From Butyricicoccus pullicaecorum (lineage in GTDB: Bacteria; Bacillota; Clostridia; Oscillospirales; Butyricicoccaceae): a stretch of DNA of 64,000 nt. Where the stretch lies: the NCBI GenBank assembly GCA_018365995.1, contig JAGZIY010000014.1:1-64000 (forward strand). The letters are read 5' to 3'. Of the stretch, positions 48,544 to 56,986 are shown in pieces. The notes under the pieces were generated by a model. That model saw only the letters and a program-made list of their open reading frames with translations. It made no database searches and was not told where the DNA came from. A program made the position numbers and the translations under genes. Positions within the stretch are counted from its first letter, which is position 1. Every line of letters begins with the position of its first letter.

Positions 48544-49191
48544 ATGAAAATTTTACAAATGTGTGTTGGAATGTTTGCAACAAATTGTTATATTGTATTC
48601 GATGAGGAGACAAAGAAAGGTGCAGTGATTGACCCGGGTGCTAATCCACAGACCATTTTGCAGGCGGCTGAACAAGCGCAGGTGAAGCTTGTATGGGTGC
48701 TTTTGACCCATGGACATTTTGATCATATTCTCGCTGTAAAGGATATACAGAAGGCAACGGGTGCAAAACTTGCCATTCACAAAGATGAACTTTGGATGTT
48801 GAAGAAGGAAATGCTGGAAGGCTCAATACAGACCTTTGGACTGTCACGTGGCGATGATTATGAGGAACTCAAGCCCGATCTTCTAGCGGAGGAAGGCACA
48901 GAGGTTGCAATCGGGAATTTGACAGCGACCTATCTGCATACACCGGGACACACACCCGGCTCGAGTTGTATTCGAGTTGGAGATGTATTGTTTACCGGTG
49001 ATACGCTATTCCGTCATGAATGCGGACGGTGTGATCTTGAGGGCGGGGATTTTGGGAAGATGCTGCAATCACTCAAGCGTCTGAGCGAGATTCGGGAAAA
49101 CCTGCATGTTTTGCCGGGACATGAAGGCGCGTCTACTCTTGACGAGGAACGCCGTATGAATCCCTATATCCGTCAGGCGGTTGGAAAATGA
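48544..49191 (+). CDS. MBL-fold hydrolase (glyoxalase II-like, YcbL type)
   Basis: A 215-residue metallo-beta-lactamase-fold hydrolase. Zinc ligands are seen in LTHGHFDHI, the HTPGHTPG loop, FTGDTLF and the C-terminal LPGHEG. It is short, without the C-terminal substrate domain of true glyoxalase II, as in YcbL-type thioesterases. Its stop overlaps the hemZ start (ATGA). The relA-dtd-MBL-hemZ order is common in Clostridia. Confidence 0.92.
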   Translation: MKILQMCVGMFATNCYIVFDEETKKGAVIDPGANPQTILQAAEQAQVKLVWVLLTHGHFDHILAVKDIQKATGAKLAIHKDELWMLKKEMLEGSIQTFGLSRGDDYEELKPDLLAEEGTEVAIGNLTATYLHTPGHTPGSSCIRVGDVLFTGDTLFRHECGRCDLEGGDFGKMLQSLKRLSEIRENLHVLPGHEGASTLDEERRMNPYIRQAVGK

Positions 49192-50663
49192 ATTATGTAC
49201 TGACAGGACATGATTTGAAGCATGCGGCAGAAGAAATGCTGCTGCAGCTTTTGCCAAGTGCACTGCTCCACAGGCAGGACGATGATGGACGGACAGATTT
49301 CTGCCGTTCTGCGCTGGACGAAAATGGGAATACTGTAACGATTACAACACACACAAGACTTTCCGGTGTAACGAGAACAAGCACACGTACAGGGAATGTG
49401 GCAGGACAGGATGAAATGGCGCGTAAGCGCACATTTTCAGAGCTTGTTAAGCTAGGAATCTATGACACGGTTGCTCCTGCTTTAGATACACCTCCGGCGT
49501 GGGGGGCACTGACAGGTGTGCGTCCGGCGAAGCTTGTGCGTTCTCTGCTGGACCGTGGTCTGACACGCGGGCAGGTCGCAGAGCAGTTTCGGACGCGGTA
49601 CTTTGTTTCTCCAGAGCGCACGGCGCTTGCTGTGCGCTGCGCAGCCTATGCGCAAGAGGCTGTGAACAGCCTGCGGGAGGAAGAAGTATCACTCTATATC
49701 GGTATCCCGTTTTGTCCATCGCGCTGTGCATATTGCTCATTTGTATCAAGCTCTATTGAGCGGTCAGCGGATTTGATTGTACCCTATTTAGATGCACTGC
49801 ATGCGGAAATTGCAGCCACAGGTATCCTTCTGCGCGAACTTGGAAAAAAGGTGACTTCTATTTATATTGGAGGAGGAACGCCGACTACACTGTCTGCCGA
49901 CCAGCTGTCACGTCTGATGGAGCAGACAGCAAAAGCGATGGATTTTTCAGCCCTGCGTGAATATACTGTAGAGGCAGGACGCCCAGACACCATTACTCCG
50001 GAAAAGCTGCATGCCATTCGTGCCGGTGGTGCTGACCGTGTTTCCATCAATCCGCAGACAATGAATGATGCTGTGTTGACGCGGATCGGACGCAAACACA
50101 GTGCAGAGCAGGTGATCCGCGCATATGAGCAGGCAAGGACAGCAGGATTTCCGGTTATCAACATGGATATCATTGCGGGGCTTTCGGGGGATACACCGGA
50201 ATCCTTTGACAGAACCATTGCACGGATTTTGGAGCTTGCGCCGGAGAACATCACCGTGCACACGCTGGCGATTAAGCGCGGTGCCGATCTGTCAGACCGT
50301 GCCGCCAATGCTGCACAGCATGACTGTGTGGCAAAGATGCTCGACTGTGTACAGCAGCAGCTGCCAAGGGCTGGTTATGGACCATATTATCTCTATCGGC
50401 AGAAGTTTTCTGCGGGCGGCTTTGAGAATGTTGGGTGGTGCAAGCCGGAAACCGAGAGCTTTTATAACATTGCAATGATGGAGGAAATCCAGACGATTCT
50501 ATCCTGTGGTGCAGGAGGCGTATCCAAACGGGTGGAGCCGGAAAGTGGCAGGATCACACGGTTCAATGCGCCCAAATATCCGCAGGAATATCTGGGTGCT
50601 GCTGTAAGAATTGATACTGGAAAGCGTCATTTGCTCCGAGAAAAGGAGGAATCTTTATGCTGA
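49188..50663 (+). CDS. hemZ: Radical SAM coproporphyrinogen III oxidase-like protein HemZ
   Basis: A 491-residue radical SAM enzyme. The cluster motif is GIPFCPSRCAYCSF (Cys176, Cys180, Cys183), with IYIGGGTPTTL and the HemN-type TVEAGRPDTI following. The extra ~165-residue N-terminal region is typical of HemZ. It is assigned to oxygen-independent coproporphyrinogen oxidation, although many strict anaerobes carry it without full heme synthesis, so the real substrate may differ. The next gene starts 7 bases before its stop. Confidence 0.92.
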   Translation: MNYVLTGHDLKHAAEEMLLQLLPSALLHRQDDDGRTDFCRSALDENGNTVTITTHTRLSGVTRTSTRTGNVAGQDEMARKRTFSELVKLGIYDTVAPALDTPPAWGALTGVRPAKLVRSLLDRGLTRGQVAEQFRTRYFVSPERTALAVRCAAYAQEAVNSLREEEVSLYIGIPFCPSRCAYCSFVSSSIERSADLIVPYLDALHAEIAATGILLRELGKKVTSIYIGGGTPTTLSADQLSRLMEQTAKAMDFSALREYTVEAGRPDTITPEKLHAIRAGGADRVSINPQTMNDAVLTRIGRKHSAEQVIRAYEQARTAGFPVINMDIIAGLSGDTPESFDRTIARILELAPENITVHTLAIKRGADLSDRAANAAQHDCVAKMLDCVQQQLPRAGYGPYYLYRQKFSAGGFENVGWCKPETESFYNIAMMEEIQTILSCGAGGVSKRVEPESGRITRFNAPKYPQEYLGAAVRIDTGKRHLLREKEESLC

Positions 50664-51580
50664 AAACGTATGATCTGGCAACTATGAACAGGCGTGCAAG
50701 ACTGGATCCGGCTGGATATATTGCAGAATGTGAGGCTGCATATCTAGGGCAGATCGAGGATACCGCAGAACTGCTGGCGGAACGGCTTGTAGATAGACCA
50801 ATTCTTTTACTCAATGGACCGTCCTCCGCTGGAAAAACGACGACAGCTGATCGACTGTGCCGTGCAATTGAACGGCAGGGGATCCGAAGCCGCCGCATTT
50901 CCATGGACGATTATTATTTGAGCCGCGATACCTATTCTATGCCCTATGATGAGGAAAACGATGTTGTGGATCTTGAGTCGCCGCTCTGCATGGATTTGGA
51001 GCTCTTGAGTGCGCATTTGCATAAGCTGTCTAAGGGCGAAGAAATTCTGGTTCCTCATTTTGATTTTGCAAGCGGCAAACAGACACGAGATGTTACACCG
51101 ATGCGCTTGCATCAAGATGAAATCGTAATTATTGAGGGAATCCATTCGCTCAATGATGTGATTACAGGCGGATTGGAAGAACTTGCAAGTTGTGTATACC
51201 TGTCTCTGGAGGCGCAGGTTACGTATGAGAACGGACGGTTTACACCAGAAGTTTTACGTTTTGCCCGTCGTGCGATGCGCGATTCCAAATTCCGCAGTGC
51301 ATCGGTTGAGGACACTATTCGCCAGTGGCTGTCTATCCGTCGTGGAGAGCGTCTTTATATTGCGCCATATCGCCACCATGCGGAATTTACCATTGACACG
51401 TATTTGCCCTATGAGAGCAATATCCTGTATCCAGCTTTGCGTGAGTCATTGGATGCACATCCAGAGGAACTTGCAAAGGCAGATTTGCTGGATGCCCGCA
51501 GAGCGGCAGATTTGTTTGAGCCTATTGCGTATGAGGACTATATTCCGGACGCCTCGGTGCTGCATGAGTTTATAGGGTGA
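50657..51580 (+). CDS. Uridine kinase-like nucleoside kinase
   Basis: A 307-residue P-loop kinase of the uridine kinase/phosphoribulokinase family. Walker A is LNGPSSAGKTTTADR (Lys60). The nucleoside site resembles SMDDYYLSRDTYSMPYDEEN, followed by VPHFDFASGKQ and VIIEGIHSLN. Related Clostridial genes lie beside hemZ or relA. It could phosphorylate uridine/cytidine or a related nucleoside. No threonyl-tRNA-synthetase-like N-terminal domain is present. Confidence 0.85.
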   Translation: MLKTYDLATMNRRARLDPAGYIAECEAAYLGQIEDTAELLAERLVDRPILLLNGPSSAGKTTTADRLCRAIERQGIRSRRISMDDYYLSRDTYSMPYDEENDVVDLESPLCMDLELLSAHLHKLSKGEEILVPHFDFASGKQTRDVTPMRLHQDEIVIIEGIHSLNDVITGGLEELASCVYLSLEAQVTYENGRFTPEVLRFARRAMRDSKFRSASVEDTIRQWLSIRRGERLYIAPYRHHAEFTIDTYLPYESNILYPALRESLDAHPEELAKADLLDARRAADLFEPIAYEDYIPDASVLHEFIG

Positions 51581-51640
51581 TTGAGGAGTATTTGGAACGT
51601 AATGAAATGAGATATGTGCAAAAATAAGGAGATATCTAAA

Positions 51641-52033
51641 ATGGATCACAATATTTCGATGATTTTAGAAAAAATCAAGGTGGTTGCAGAGCAGACACGA
51701 ACGGCAACCGTTCGTGCGGTCGATCAGGCGGGACGCAAGGCGAATGAGATGGCACAGGCAACACGCCTGAACCTGCAAATCTTTGACCGCAACACAGAAT
51801 GTGAAGTGCTGTATAAGGAAATCGGAAAGGTTATCTACGATATTCATCAGGGAGCAGAGACACAGGAAGACATCATAGAAGATAAGCTGCTTGCGCTGGA
51901 TGCACTGCAAACAGAGCTCGATACGCTGCGCACCGAGCTTGCATCTCTTAAAACGGTGTGCACTTGTCCGTATTGTGGCAGACAGTGCAGCCGTGAGGAT
52001 GCTTACTGTGCAGGCTGCGGCAAGCCGCTGTGA
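51641..52033 (+). CDS. Coiled-coil protein with C-terminal zinc ribbon
   Basis: A 130-residue protein. Residues ~1-105 are highly helical with heptad spacing (coiled coil), and the end is a zinc ribbon with two CxxC pairs (CPYCGRQC and YCAGCGKPL). No membrane segment, so it is probably a cytoplasmic scaffold or regulatory protein; no specific family. ATG 51641 follows AAGGAGA. It lies directly upstream of the SpoVB-like gene (33 bases). Confidence 0.75.
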   Translation: MDHNISMILEKIKVVAEQTRTATVRAVDQAGRKANEMAQATRLNLQIFDRNTECEVLYKEIGKVIYDIHQGAETQEDIIEDKLLALDALQTELDTLRTELASLKTVCTCPYCGRQCSREDAYCAGCGKPL

Positions 52034-52066
52034 TAGGCGAAATTTTACTGGAAAGGTCGTGCAAAT

Positions 52067-53656
52067 TTGCCACAGCAATACAATAAGAAACAGACATTTT
52101 TACAGGGTGCAATTATCCTGTTGGTTGCCAATTTAATGGTCAAGGTAATTGGTGCACTGTTTAAGATACCGCTCCAGCATTTGCTGCTTGATGAGGGTAT
52201 GGGCGTGTTCAATGTGGCGTATCAGTTCTATACTGCCATGTTTGTGATTTCGACTGCCGGTGTTCCGGTCGCGCTGTCCAAGATGGTTTCCGAGTCCTAT
52301 ATCTTGGGACGCAATCGGGAAATTCGTTCGACAATCCGCATTGCAGGGCTGGTATTTATCACGCTGGGTGCGTTGTGTTCCGGATTTCTGTATTTCGGTG
52401 CAGAGTGGCTGGGAGAAATCATTCAAAATCCCGCAGCAGTTTTGGCAATGAAGGCGGTTGCACCTTCTGTATTTTTTGTCGCATGTATTTCGGTTGTGCG
52501 TGGCTATTATCAGGGCAGATCCAATATGATGCCAACAGCGCTCAGTCAACTTGTCGAGGCGCTGGGAAAGCTGTTTTTGGGACTTGGTTTCGCTGCTTTT
52601 GGTATGTACAAGGGCTTTGCACTCGAGGTTTGTACAGCACTCGCAATTTTAGGCATTACGATTGGCGAGGGTGTTGCAGCAATTGGTATCTGGATCTACT
52701 ATCTGCGTGATCCGGCACGTCATGCGCGTGGCACGAGCCGTGAATATCGCGGCAGCAAGCAGCTGGTGCATAATCTGCTGTGGCTAGTCATTCCCATCAC
52801 GCTCACCAATTCTGTGACCAGCCTGACGACACTTGTTGACACAACAATGGTGGTTTCGCGCTTACAGTCCATTGGATACTCCTTAAAGGAGGCCAATGAA
52901 CTGTTTGGTATGTATAATGGCAAGGCATTTACCATGTACAACCTGCCGCAGACACTTATTGCTGCGCTTGCGATTTCCATTGTGCCTGCAATTGCAGGAG
53001 CAATGGCGCAAAAAAACAGCGAGCTGACTGCGAAAAATCTGGGGTCAGCAATGCGTATTGCAATGCTGATTGCATTACCTGCCGGAACCGGATACTTTAT
53101 TTTATCAGAGCCGATTATCGATATGCTCTTTGCAGGAGATCCGCATGTCGGTGCGGCCTGTCTGCGTGTTTTGGCGTTTGCAATTCCGTTTGTTGCATTG
53201 GTCAGCCTGACAAATGCGGTATTGCAGGCGGCGGGGCATGTTCGGGTACCCGTGATTTCCATGCTGGTGGGCGGTGTCATCAAGGTTATTGTCAACTATA
53301 CACTTGTGGGCATGCCGGAGATTAACATTTATGGTGCACCGTTCGGTACAGTGGTTTGCTATGCTTTTATTACAACAGTAAATCTCATAATCCTGCGCAA
53401 GTATGTAAAGCTGCCCGGATTGGATAAGTTATTCTTCCGTCCTATGGCTGCTTGTCTTGGTATGGGGGCAGGGGCGTATATCACTTATCGCCTGCTTTCT
53501 GGACTGCTGGGCAATACTGTTGGAGTGATCACTGCGATCTGTGCAGCAGGCGCGATTTATCTTGTGCTGCTTCTGGCGCTTGGTGCGTTGGAAAAAGATG
53601 ATGTCATGATGATGCCGAAGGGGGAAAAGCTAGTTCGTCTTTTGCATCTGAAATAA
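52067..53656 (+). CDS. MOP-family lipid/polysaccharide flippase (SpoVB/YabM-like)
   Basis: A 529-residue membrane protein with about 14 helices, from the polysaccharide transporter branch of the MOP superfamily. The N-terminal TFLQGAIILLVANLMVKVIGALFKIPLQHLL and the next helices match SpoVB/YabM. It likely flips lipid-linked precursors for cell wall, spore cortex or exopolysaccharide. The TTG start at 52067 follows GGAAAGG. Synteny with mazG, rqcP, yabP, yabQ and divIC points to the yabM orthologue rather than the cortex-specific spoVB. Confidence 0.9.
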   Translation: MPQQYNKKQTFLQGAIILLVANLMVKVIGALFKIPLQHLLLDEGMGVFNVAYQFYTAMFVISTAGVPVALSKMVSESYILGRNREIRSTIRIAGLVFITLGALCSGFLYFGAEWLGEIIQNPAAVLAMKAVAPSVFFVACISVVRGYYQGRSNMMPTALSQLVEALGKLFLGLGFAAFGMYKGFALEVCTALAILGITIGEGVAAIGIWIYYLRDPARHARGTSREYRGSKQLVHNLLWLVIPITLTNSVTSLTTLVDTTMVVSRLQSIGYSLKEANELFGMYNGKAFTMYNLPQTLIAALAISIVPAIAGAMAQKNSELTAKNLGSAMRIAMLIALPAGTGYFILSEPIIDMLFAGDPHVGAACLRVLAFAIPFVALVSLTNAVLQAAGHVRVPVISMLVGGVIKVIVNYTLVGMPEINIYGAPFGTVVCYAFITTVNLIILRKYVKLPGLDKLFFRPMAACLGMGAGAYITYRLLSGLLGNTVGVITAICAAGAIYLVLLLALGALEKDDVMMMPKGEKLVRLLHLK

Positions 53657-53683
53657 GAGAAATATTATAGAAAAGGAAAAATC

Positions 53684-54496
53684 ATGGTTGATTTTACATT
53701 CAAAGAACGATACACTTATGAAGATTTGCTGGAGGTCATGCGTATCCTGCGTAGTCCGCAGGGATGTGTATGGGATAGAGAGCAGGATCATAAGTCCATT
53801 CGCCGTAGCTTTATTGAGGAGACGTATGAGGCGGTAGAAGCAATTGATAATGACGATCCAGTTCTGCTGCAAGAGGAGTTGGGGGACGTCCTTCTGCAAG
53901 TGGTGTTCCATGCACAAATTGAGACAGAGGCAGGACGCTTTACGATGGATGATGTTGCAGACGGGATTTGCAAGAAGATGATTTATCGTCATCCCCATGT
54001 GTTTGGAACAACGGAGGTGAAAACCTCTGATGATGTGCTGCAAAACTGGGACGCGCTCAAGCAAAAGGAAAAGCATCAAAATACAGTGACGGACACGCTG
54101 GAAAGCGTTGCACGCAGTTTGCCGGGGCTGATTCGGGCAGAGAAGGTACAGCACAAGGCGGCAAAGGTTGGATTTGATTGGGACGATTTGAGTGGCGCGC
54201 TGGAAAAGGTGCGTGAAGAAACAGAGGAAGTGGCGCGTGCAGCAGATGGAGATGGGAATTTGTCAGAAGAACTGGGAGATTTGCTGTTTGCAGCTGTAAA
54301 CGTGGCACGCTTTGCACATGCTGATCCAGAACAGGCGATCCAAGATGCAACGGACAAGTTCGTTCGCCGTTTTTCCAAAGTGGAGCAGGCGGCGCAGAAA
54401 GCTGGAAAATCGCTTACCGCTATGAGCCTTGCAGAAATGGACACTTTATGGGATGCGGTCAAGGCAGAAGAAAATGAGGCAGAAGAGCATGAATAA
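53684..54496 (+). CDS. mazG: Nucleoside triphosphate pyrophosphohydrolase MazG
   Basis: A 270-residue protein with two MazG domains (about 28-115 and 150-255). The first holds the Mg-binding EETYEAVEAID...EELGDVLLQ and the second EETEEVARA...EELGDLLFA. It lacks the methyltransferase half of B. subtilis YabN, so it is a free-standing MazG that hydrolyses (d)NTPs to NMP and PPi. The HU gene starts 8 bases before its stop. Confidence 0.93.
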   Translation: MVDFTFKERYTYEDLLEVMRILRSPQGCVWDREQDHKSIRRSFIEETYEAVEAIDNDDPVLLQEELGDVLLQVVFHAQIETEAGRFTMDDVADGICKKMIYRHPHVFGTTEVKTSDDVLQNWDALKQKEKHQNTVTDTLESVARSLPGLIRAEKVQHKAAKVGFDWDDLSGALEKVREETEEVARAADGDGNLSEELGDLLFAAVNVARFAHADPEQAIQDATDKFVRRFSKVEQAAQKAGKSLTAMSLAEMDTLWDAVKAEENEAEEHE

Positions 54497-54773
54497 AGCA
54501 GAGCTGATTACCTGTGTGGCAGAACGAACGGGCATTACCAAAAAGGATACCGAGAAAACGATCAATGTCATGCTCGATATCTTGTCCGAACTGCTCGCAG
54601 AAGGGGATAAGGTTAATCTTTCGGGCTTTGGTGCCTTTGAGACAAGAATGCGTGCGGCACGTACATGCCGTAATATACACACCGGAGAGCCGATTTCGGT
54701 CGATGCAGCAAGAACCCCTGTATTTAAGCCGGCAAAATCACTCAAGGAGCGAGTAGAAAATGCGTCTAGATAA
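54489..54773 (+). CDS. hup: HU family DNA-binding protein
   Basis: A 94-residue histone-like protein. N-terminal dimerisation helices start NKAELITCVAERTGITKKD. The hydrophobic core GDKVNLSGFGAFE and a DNA-binding arm (ETRMRAARTCRNIHTGEPISVDA) follow. The proline that intercalates in the arm (RNPxT) is replaced by HTGEPI, as in several Clostridial HU proteins. ATG 54489 overlaps mazG. Insertion of hup between mazG and rqcP is found in many Clostridia. Confidence 0.94.
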   Translation: MNKAELITCVAERTGITKKDTEKTINVMLDILSELLAEGDKVNLSGFGAFETRMRAARTCRNIHTGEPISVDAARTPVFKPAKSLKERVENASR

Positions 54774-55002
54774 ATTTTTGAAGGTTTCGCGCCTGATCAA
54801 GCGCAGAACCGTTGCGAACGATGCCTGTGACGGAGAACGCATATCAGTCAACGGCAGACAGGCAAAGGCATCTTATCAGGTGAAGGTTGGCGATGTGATT
54901 GAGATTGCATTTGGCCAGCGTGTCATGAAGGTAGAGGTGCTCAATGTGGCAGAGCATGTAAAAAAGGACGATGCAGCTGGGCTGTATCGTGAAATCCTAT
55001 AG
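54760..55002 (+). CDS. rqcP: RNA-binding S4 domain protein RqcP (YabO)
   Basis: An 80-residue S4-domain protein starting MRLDKFLKVSRLIKRRTVANDAC. In B. subtilis RqcP works with RqcH in C-terminal Ala-tailing during ribosome quality control. The whole protein is the S4 fold plus a short tail. It overlaps hup by 14 bases, and its position between hup and yabP supports orthology. Confidence 0.93.
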   Translation: MRLDKFLKVSRLIKRRTVANDACDGERISVNGRQAKASYQVKVGDVIEIAFGQRVMKVEVLNVAEHVKKDDAAGLYREIL

Positions 55003-55045
55003 AGGGGCTGTCGAAGCATTTCGACACGCTGAAGAAATGATTTGG

Positions 55046-55087
55046 TTCCCGACAGATGAGGTTTTCCTTTCTGTCGGGAATTTCTTT
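55046..55087 (+). terminator. Terminator of the mazG-hup-rqcP unit
   Basis: TTCCCGACAGA pairs with TCTGTCGGGAA, followed by TTTCTTT. It separates housekeeping genes from the sporulation pair yabP-yabQ. Confidence 0.8.
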
Positions 55088-55139
55088 GCATAAGCGTGCC
55101 TTCTTACACATAAAGTGAAAACAAAAGGAGGAATTTTGA

Positions 55140-55412
55140 ATGTCCCATGATGAACGCGCTTTACCGCACACGCTCACGCTGACGAGCCGACATGCGCTGG
55201 CAGTTTCTGGTGTCACTGATGTATCGGCTTTTGATGAGAACACAATTGCAATGGAAACCAATATGGGTACGCTTACCGTTCGAGGAGAAAACCTACACGT
55301 GGAAAAGCTGACCCTCGATCAGGGGGAACTTACACTGACCGGAGAAATTCAGGCATTGGAGTATGATGATATGGCGGCACAGGGCGGATTTTTAAGCCGT
55401 CTGTTTCGATGA
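55140..55412 (+). CDS. yabP: Sporulation protein YabP
   Basis: A 90-residue YabP. The family pattern HTLTLTSRHALAVSGVTDVSAFDENTI and the closing GFLSRLFR are present. YabP is expressed in the mother cell and is conserved in spore formers; its exact role is unknown. AAAGGAGG precedes ATG 55140. It overlaps yabQ by 4 bases. Confidence 0.94.
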   Translation: MSHDERALPHTLTLTSRHALAVSGVTDVSAFDENTIAMETNMGTLTVRGENLHVEKLTLDQGELTLTGEIQALEYDDMAAQGGFLSRLFR

Positions 55413-55864
55413 TTGCACTGTATCAGCCGCTCGCTGTCACGATGCACTATTTTTTGCAGGCAGTCCTTTTGGGTCTGTGCCTTGGGGTCCTTTATGATGT
55501 GCTGTCTGGTATCCGCATGGTGTATCATGGACATCGCTGGACAGGATATGTCTTGGACAGTGTTTTTGGGATCACGACACTAATTGTATATTTTATATTT
55601 ACAGTCACGTTAGCGGCGGGACAGGTACGTGGATTTCTTGTCGTGGGAATGGCAGGCGGAGCCATATTTTGTCATTTCGCGGCTGGATGGCTGATATGCG
55701 CAGCAAGCTGTAAGCTATTAAAATTACTTGCGTGGATCATTTCTGTGCTGCATCATTTCATTCGAACCGTGCTGCATTTTATTCAGATGGGGAGCGGTCG
55801 GTTTCAAAAAAACTTGAAAAAGATTTTCAAAAAGACTTCCATTTCTGGAAAAAAGACGTTATAA
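55409..55864 (+). CDS. yabQ: Spore cortex biosynthesis protein YabQ
   Basis: A 151-residue membrane protein with about four hydrophobic helices (near 10-30, 45-68, 75-98, 100-125) and a basic C-terminus. YabQ is essential for cortex formation in Bacillus. The N-terminus MHYFLQAVLLGLCLGVLYDV is typical. Its presence with yabP marks the organism as a probable spore former. Confidence 0.92.
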   Translation: MIALYQPLAVTMHYFLQAVLLGLCLGVLYDVLSGIRMVYHGHRWTGYVLDSVFGITTLIVYFIFTVTLAAGQVRGFLVVGMAGGAIFCHFAAGWLICAASCKLLKLLAWIISVLHHFIRTVLHFIQMGSGRFQKNLKKIFKKTSISGKKTL

Positions 55865-55913
55865 TATACTACATATATCATTATTTGTGTGTAATCATGA
55901 AGGAGGGGATACC

Positions 55914-56234
55914 GTGCCGCAAAGAAAAAGCAAGCGGAAACCGCCTTCCGAAAAGCAAGTAAAAAAACGCAATCGTGTGATTTTTCGAATCGTACTGATT
56001 TGCCTTGCGTTTTATGGTGTCATTTCAATTGTACAGCTTCAAAAGCAAATTGCGCAAAAGGAAGCTGAAGTCAGCCGGATGCAGACAAGGATCCAGCAGC
56101 AGACCGAAAACAATGACGCATTGAGAGAACAGGTGGAAAAAGGGCTGACAGATGAACAAATTGCGGCAATTGCCCGAGAACAGGGCTATATCATGCCGTC
56201 TGAGCGTGTTTTTGCGGATTCTTCCAGCAAATAA
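55914..56234 (+). CDS. divIC: Septum formation initiator (DivIC/FtsB-like)
   Basis: A 106-residue bitopic protein. A basic cytoplasmic N-terminus (KRKPPSEKQVKKRNR), one membrane helix (about 27-45) and a coiled coil (about 46-85, QLQKQIAQKEAEVSRMQTRI) end in an extracytoplasmic tail. It belongs to the divisome subcomplex with FtsL and DivIB. The GTG start at 55914 follows AAGGAGGGG; the frame upstream is not translated. Gene order yabQ-divIC-yabR matches Bacillus. Confidence 0.9.
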   Translation: MPQRKSKRKPPSEKQVKKRNRVIFRIVLICLAFYGVISIVQLQKQIAQKEAEVSRMQTRIQQQTENNDALREQVEKGLTDEQIAAIAREQGYIMPSERVFADSSSK

Positions 56235-56297
56235 TGGTGTAATCCCAACGCGGGATAATGCGAATTTCTCACAATACGGAGGACAAAACAAGAGGGT

Positions 56298-56765
56298 ATG
56301 GGTTTGGTCGTAGGAGCAGTTCTGGAAGGAAAAGTCACCGGTATTACCAAGTTCGGTGCATTTGTATCTTTGCCAGAGGGAAAGTCTGGTATGGTTCACA
56401 TTTCGGAAGTGGCGAATTCTTTTGTCAGTGACATTAAGGAATTTTTGAAAGAAGGCGATACTGTCCGTGTGAAGGTAATCAATGTAGACGATGCAGGACG
56501 AATCAACCTGTCGATTAAGCGTGCACAGGAAAATAGTCAGCAGTCTACTGTACGCACGGGTGGTACGGAACAGCGCCGTGCACCGCGTCCGCGTACAGGA
56601 CAGTTCCAGGGCGGAGGGCGTACCGTACAGAGTAAGCAGCCACGCGACCCAGCTACCATGACTTTTGAAGATAAGCTCAAAATGTTTATGGCTGACAGCG
56701 AAAGCCGTATGGCCGATATCCGTCATAATACAGACCGCAAGAGCGGTTCGCGCCGCCGTAAATAA
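56298..56765 (+). CDS. S1 RNA-binding domain protein (YabR-like)
   Basis: A 155-residue protein. An S1 domain fills residues 1-~72 (VGAVLEGKVTGITKFGAFVSL, GMVHISEVA, KVINVDDAGRINLSIK). A Gln/Arg/Gly-rich linker and a short basic helical tail (EDKLKMFMADSE...RRRK) follow. It is orthologous by position to B. subtilis yabR and related to general stress protein 13; it probably binds ribosomes or mRNA. ATG 56298 gives the family N-terminus, although the GAGGG before it is very close; TTG 56304 is an alternative. Confidence 0.9.
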   Translation: MGLVVGAVLEGKVTGITKFGAFVSLPEGKSGMVHISEVANSFVSDIKEFLKEGDTVRVKVINVDDAGRINLSIKRAQENSQQSTVRTGGTEQRRAPRPRTGQFQGGGRTVQSKQPRDPATMTFEDKLKMFMADSESRMADIRHNTDRKSGSRRRK

Positions 56766-56794
56766 CCGCTGCGCCTCTGTTCTTCCGCACATTT

Positions 56795-56821
56795 CGCCAG
56801 GGCGTTTGCTCTGGCGTTTTT
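56795..56821 (+). terminator. Terminator of yabR
   Basis: CGCCAGGGC pairs with GCTCTGGCG around GTTT, followed by five T. Confidence 0.88.
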
Positions 56822-56896
56822 GTATGTATAAAAAAATTGCGCCCTTTCACAAGGACGCATAAGTTAGGATTGTGGGGATAAAGATATGAACGGTGC

Positions 56897-56919
56897 ACGG
56901 TGATCACTCTGATCACCGT
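56897..56919. promoter_or_regulatory. Operator-like perfect dyad
   Basis: ACGGTGATCA-CTC-TGATCACCGT is a perfect 10+3+10 inverted repeat with no T tract. It covers the predicted start of the minus-strand promoter beside it and lies 67 bases before the amidohydrolase start. Confidence 0.6.
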
Positions 56920-56923
56920 CATA

Positions 56924-56952
56924 ATAATATCATCTTATAAAAGTTTTGTCAA
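56924..56952 (-). promoter_or_regulatory. Consensus-like promoter on the minus strand
   Basis: On the minus strand TTGACA (56947-56952), a 17-bp spacer and TATTAT (56924-56929). It points away from the amidohydrolase gene and toward the 3' end of yabR, where no minus-strand gene is evident. Confidence 0.6.
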
Positions 56953-56986
56953 CAGTAAAAAATGTCGATTTTTGGAAGGTTACCAT

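Noticed and set aside
56686..56922. 78-codon minus-strand ORF starting at the dyad beside the amidohydrolase
   Set aside because: It is antisense to yabR, lacks a ribosome site, and its first codons are simply the dyad. The promoter above it may still make a non-coding RNA.
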